Below, one piece after another: positions 43,986-46,051 of a stretch of 46,051 nt of DNA (position 1 is its first letter; each line of letters starts with the position of its first letter). The stretch is from Methylobacterium indicum (lineage in GTDB: Bacteria; Pseudomonadota; Alphaproteobacteria; Rhizobiales; Beijerinckiaceae). The position numbers were made by a program, and so were the translations under genes. The notes beneath the pieces were generated by a model. That model had not been told where the DNA came from. It made no database searches and was given only the letters and a program-made list of their open reading frames with translations. The DNA is taken from assembly GCF_001043895.1 (NCBI RefSeq), contig NZ_JTHF01000081.1, positions 1 through 46,051 on the forward strand. Reading direction: 5' to 3'.

Positions 43986-44670
43986 GCGAACGCGATCTCA
44001 GGACGTGACGGAGATCCTGCGCGGCTGGATCCTCGACGGGACCCTGCCGGCGGGCGAGCGGCTGGAGGAGGTGCCCCTGGCCGATCGTCTGGGCGTCTCG
44101 CGCACGCCCCTGCGGGCGGCCCTGACCCTGCTGGCGACCGAGCGCCTGCTCGATTACCAGCCCAAGCGCGGCTACGTCGTGCGGCGGTTCGGGGCCGAGG
44201 ACGTGTTCGCCGCCTATGAGGTCCGCGCCTCGATCGAGGGGCTGGCCTGCCGGCTGGCCGCGGCGAACGGCGTTCCGGACGCGGTCGCCGCGGCCCTGCG
44301 CGCCTGCCTGGAGGAGGGCGACCGCATCCTCGCGGGCGGCGCGCTGGCGGATGGCGACCTGCAGCCCTACCAGGCGATGAACGAGCGCTTCCACGACGCG
44401 ATTATCTCGCTCTCGCGCAATCCGTGGGTCGAGCGCTTCGTGCGTCAGACCCATTCGATCCCGTTCGTGTCCGGCCGGGTGATTCTCTGGCACGATTACG
44501 GGGTGATCCGGCGCTCGCACGACGACCACCACCGGATCCTGGCGGCGCTCCTCGCCCGCGACCCGGCCCGGGCCGAGGACCTGATGCGCGAGCACGTGTA
44601 CTTCGCCGGCCTGTTCCTGCGCGACAATTTCGATCGCGTTCAACCCAAGCCCGGCGATGAGCCGGCCTGA
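43981..44670 (+). CDS. GntR-family (FCD domain) transcriptional regulator
   Basis: This is a 229-residue protein from ATG 43981; the open frame from 43918 would translate the operator region. The winged HTH is at about 8-70 (EEVPLADRLGVSRTPLRAALTLLATERLL, PKRGYVVRRF). The FCD domain contains MNERFHDAI, HDDHHRILAALLARD and LMREHVYF, supplying the usual histidine metal ligands, although the first is Asn rather than Asp. It is divergent from the SDR-importer operon and likely represses it until an acid inducer binds. The GST-like gene lies 25 bp downstream. Confidence 0.9.
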   Translation: MMRTRSQDVTEILRGWILDGTLPAGERLEEVPLADRLGVSRTPLRAALTLLATERLLDYQPKRGYVVRRFGAEDVFAAYEVRASIEGLACRLAAANGVPDAVAAALRACLEEGDRILAGGALADGDLQPYQAMNERFHDAIISLSRNPWVERFVRQTHSIPFVSGRVILWHDYGVIRRSHDDHHRILAALLARDPARAEDLMREHVYFAGLFLRDNFDRVQPKPGDEPA

Positions 44671-44695
44671 TCCGATCACCGGAGAAACGTCCCCG

Positions 44696-45295
44696 ATGAA
44701 GATCTACTACTCCCCCGCCTCGCCCTACGTCCGGAAGGTCATGGTGGTGGCCCACGAGCTCGGCCTTGCCGACCGGATCGAGCGCCTGCCGAGCGCCGCT
44801 GGTCCGGTCCAGCGCGACGCGACGATCCGGCAGCACAACCCGATCGGTCAGGTCCCGACCTTCTTCACAGATGACGGCACCGTCCTGTACGACAGCCGAG
44901 TGATCTGCGAGTACCTCGACGATCTCGGCGGCGGCCGCTTCTTCGGAACGGGCACGGAGCGCTGGCGCAACCTGACTGACGCGGCCCTGGGAGACGGCCT
45001 GCTCGGGGCCGCCCTGCTTGCACGCTACGAAGCGGTGCTCCGGCCAGAGAGCCTGCGCTGGGCCGACTGGAGCCGCGGTCAGATCGAGAAGGTGACAGAC
45101 GCGATCGACAGCATGGAGAGGATGGACCTCGGCTCGCGCCTCGACATCGGCACGGTCACCTTTGGGTGCGGTCTCGGCTACCTGGATTTTCGCTTCCCCG
45201 ATCTGGACTGGCGCAGCGGTCGTCCGCGCGTGGCGTCATGGTATGCCGATTTTGCGCAGCGCCCCTCGATGACGGCGACCGCGCCCGCGGGCTGA
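44696..45295 (+). CDS. Glutathione S-transferase family protein
   Basis: This is a 199-residue protein starting at ATG 44696 with CGGAG upstream. The thioredoxin-like N-terminal domain has MKIYYSPASPYVRKVMVVAHELGL with Ser10 as the likely glutathione contact, then NPIGQVPTFFTDDG near 49-62 and DSRVICEYLDDL. A helical C-terminal domain follows (LLARYEAVLRPESLRW, FGCGLGYLDFRFPDLDWRS). Family members conjugate or isomerise electrophiles. Here it could detoxify or isomerise an intermediate of the region 5 pathway; that is inferred from its position after the GntR gene. Confidence 0.9.
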   Translation: MKIYYSPASPYVRKVMVVAHELGLADRIERLPSAAGPVQRDATIRQHNPIGQVPTFFTDDGTVLYDSRVICEYLDDLGGGRFFGTGTERWRNLTDAALGDGLLGAALLARYEAVLRPESLRWADWSRGQIEKVTDAIDSMERMDLGSRLDIGTVTFGCGLGYLDFRFPDLDWRSGRPRVASWYADFAQRPSMTATAPAG

Positions 45296-45976
45296 AGACA
45301 GGGCACGGCTGCTCAGCCGCCCTTCGACGGCGCGGTCAGCCGGACCGGGCTCCGGCCGCCGCATCGCCCATGGCGGGGAGGCACGATCGCAACCGGTCCT
45401 AGCGCCCCTCCCGGGAAAGTCCGAAAAAGCCAATAGCTCAATGATTACACCGCATGGCGCGCCCTACGGGATTGAGGCACGTCACCATAGAACATTGTTT
45501 TTTGAGCGTTTTCATGGTTGCCTGTACCAGCAATGTAGCACACTTCTGTGGCGACGGTGTATCATGATCTCGTGACGCGGCACGCTGTCGTGGACGCTTG
45601 ATTGTTGCTGTCGGGCGACGAATTTCGCCTCAATCTCCCTGGGGTATATACGCGGGCTTCGCTCGCAAAGCCTTTGCGAGTTGGAAACGGGAAGTCCGCG
45701 ACCGTGGTGACGTGATCCATCGCCTGGTGGAGGCTGTTTGGCACACCGCAACCAACCTGTCCTGCCTGATGCGGTTGTCAGCTGAATTCGACGCTGTCGC
45801 ACCGACCGGCATGATCGCTGATGATATAGCGGCGTTGTCGGCGCCAGCCCGCACTTCCGCAACTGTGGTGATGACTGTGCGAGCCGAGGGTCGGGCTCGA
45901 TAGGGCGAGGTTGGCGCTCACCCCGGCCCGAACCGCCGGTCCTGACCCAAAGCGGCGCCTCGCAAACTATGGCAGC
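45296..45976. other. Non-coding or decayed stretch after the GST gene
   Basis: No supported gene. A 101-codon open frame (45598-45903, TTG start) has no ribosome site or recognised family, and its third positions are not GC-biased as in real genes here. Most likely decayed or mobile-element-derived sequence. Confidence 0.4.
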
Positions 45977-46007
45977 AATGTCCGGTCACGACGATTTTCC
46001 GGACATT
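45977..46007. repeat. Perfect inverted repeat near window end
   Basis: AATGTCCGG (45977-45985) and CCGGACATT (45999-46007) form a 9-bp perfect stem with a 13-nt loop, followed by TAATC. It could be a terminator for a gene beyond the window or part of a mobile element end. GAGAGCCTGTTTGA at 46031-46044 resembles ends of IS5-like elements, which would favour the second view. Confidence 0.45.
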
Positions 46008-46051
46008 TAATCTCATGATATGGCTTTCTGAGAGCCTGTTTGACTGATTGC

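Noticed and set aside
45598..45903. 101-codon open frame near the window end
   Set aside because: TTG start, no ribosome site, no family likeness, and no GC bias at third positions.

Overview
The window is a stretch of high-GC alphaproteobacterial chromosome. The GC-rich codon use, long catabolic operons fed by branched-chain-amino-acid-type (LIV) ABC importers, and a REP-like hairpin family suggest a Methylobacterium-like Rhizobiales genome. The genus is an inference from style and content, not from a marker gene. No rRNA, tRNA or CRISPR array was found.

Region 1 (1-20,300) is devoted to ATP-dependent opening of cyclic amides. It starts with the 3' end of a biotin carboxylase followed by PxpB- and PxpC-type 5-oxoprolinase subunits and a hairpin. 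An AraC regulator, a first HyuA/HyuB pair, a GntR regulator and a 66-residue zinc-ribbon protein come next. A nine-gene, tightly packed run follows: periplasmic binding protein, LivG, LivF, LivH, LivM, class IV aminotransferase, second HyuA, second HyuB, class III aminotransferase. Import, ring opening and transamination of a lactam-, hydantoin- or oxoproline-like compound is the simplest reading.

Region 2 (20,500-26,300) holds debris: an IS3 orfA remnant, the last strands of a TonB-dependent receptor, an IS701-type transposase fragment joined to a headless AraC gene, and a decapitated DoxX gene. Between them is an intact set: type III CoA-transferase, SDR, a solute-binding protein without its own permease, and a divergent IclR regulator.

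Region 3 (26,500-31,900) is the lower tyrosine/phenylalanine (homogentisate) pathway: MarR regulator, HmgA, MFS carrier, fumarylacetoacetase and maleylacetoacetate isomerase. Two copies of a GTTTC-N4-GAAAC palindrome lie in the marR-hmgA promoter region.

Region 4 (32,100-34,850) is a LysR regulator divergent from an SDR, an Atu4866-like protein and a SnoaL-like exported protein. Region 5 (35,150-45,300) is a second catabolic island: a KstD-like flavoprotein dehydrogenase, three SDRs, a complete LIV-type importer, a GntR regulator and a glutathione-transferase-like protein. The last 750 bases contain no gene that can be supported, apart from a strong inverted repeat near the window end.
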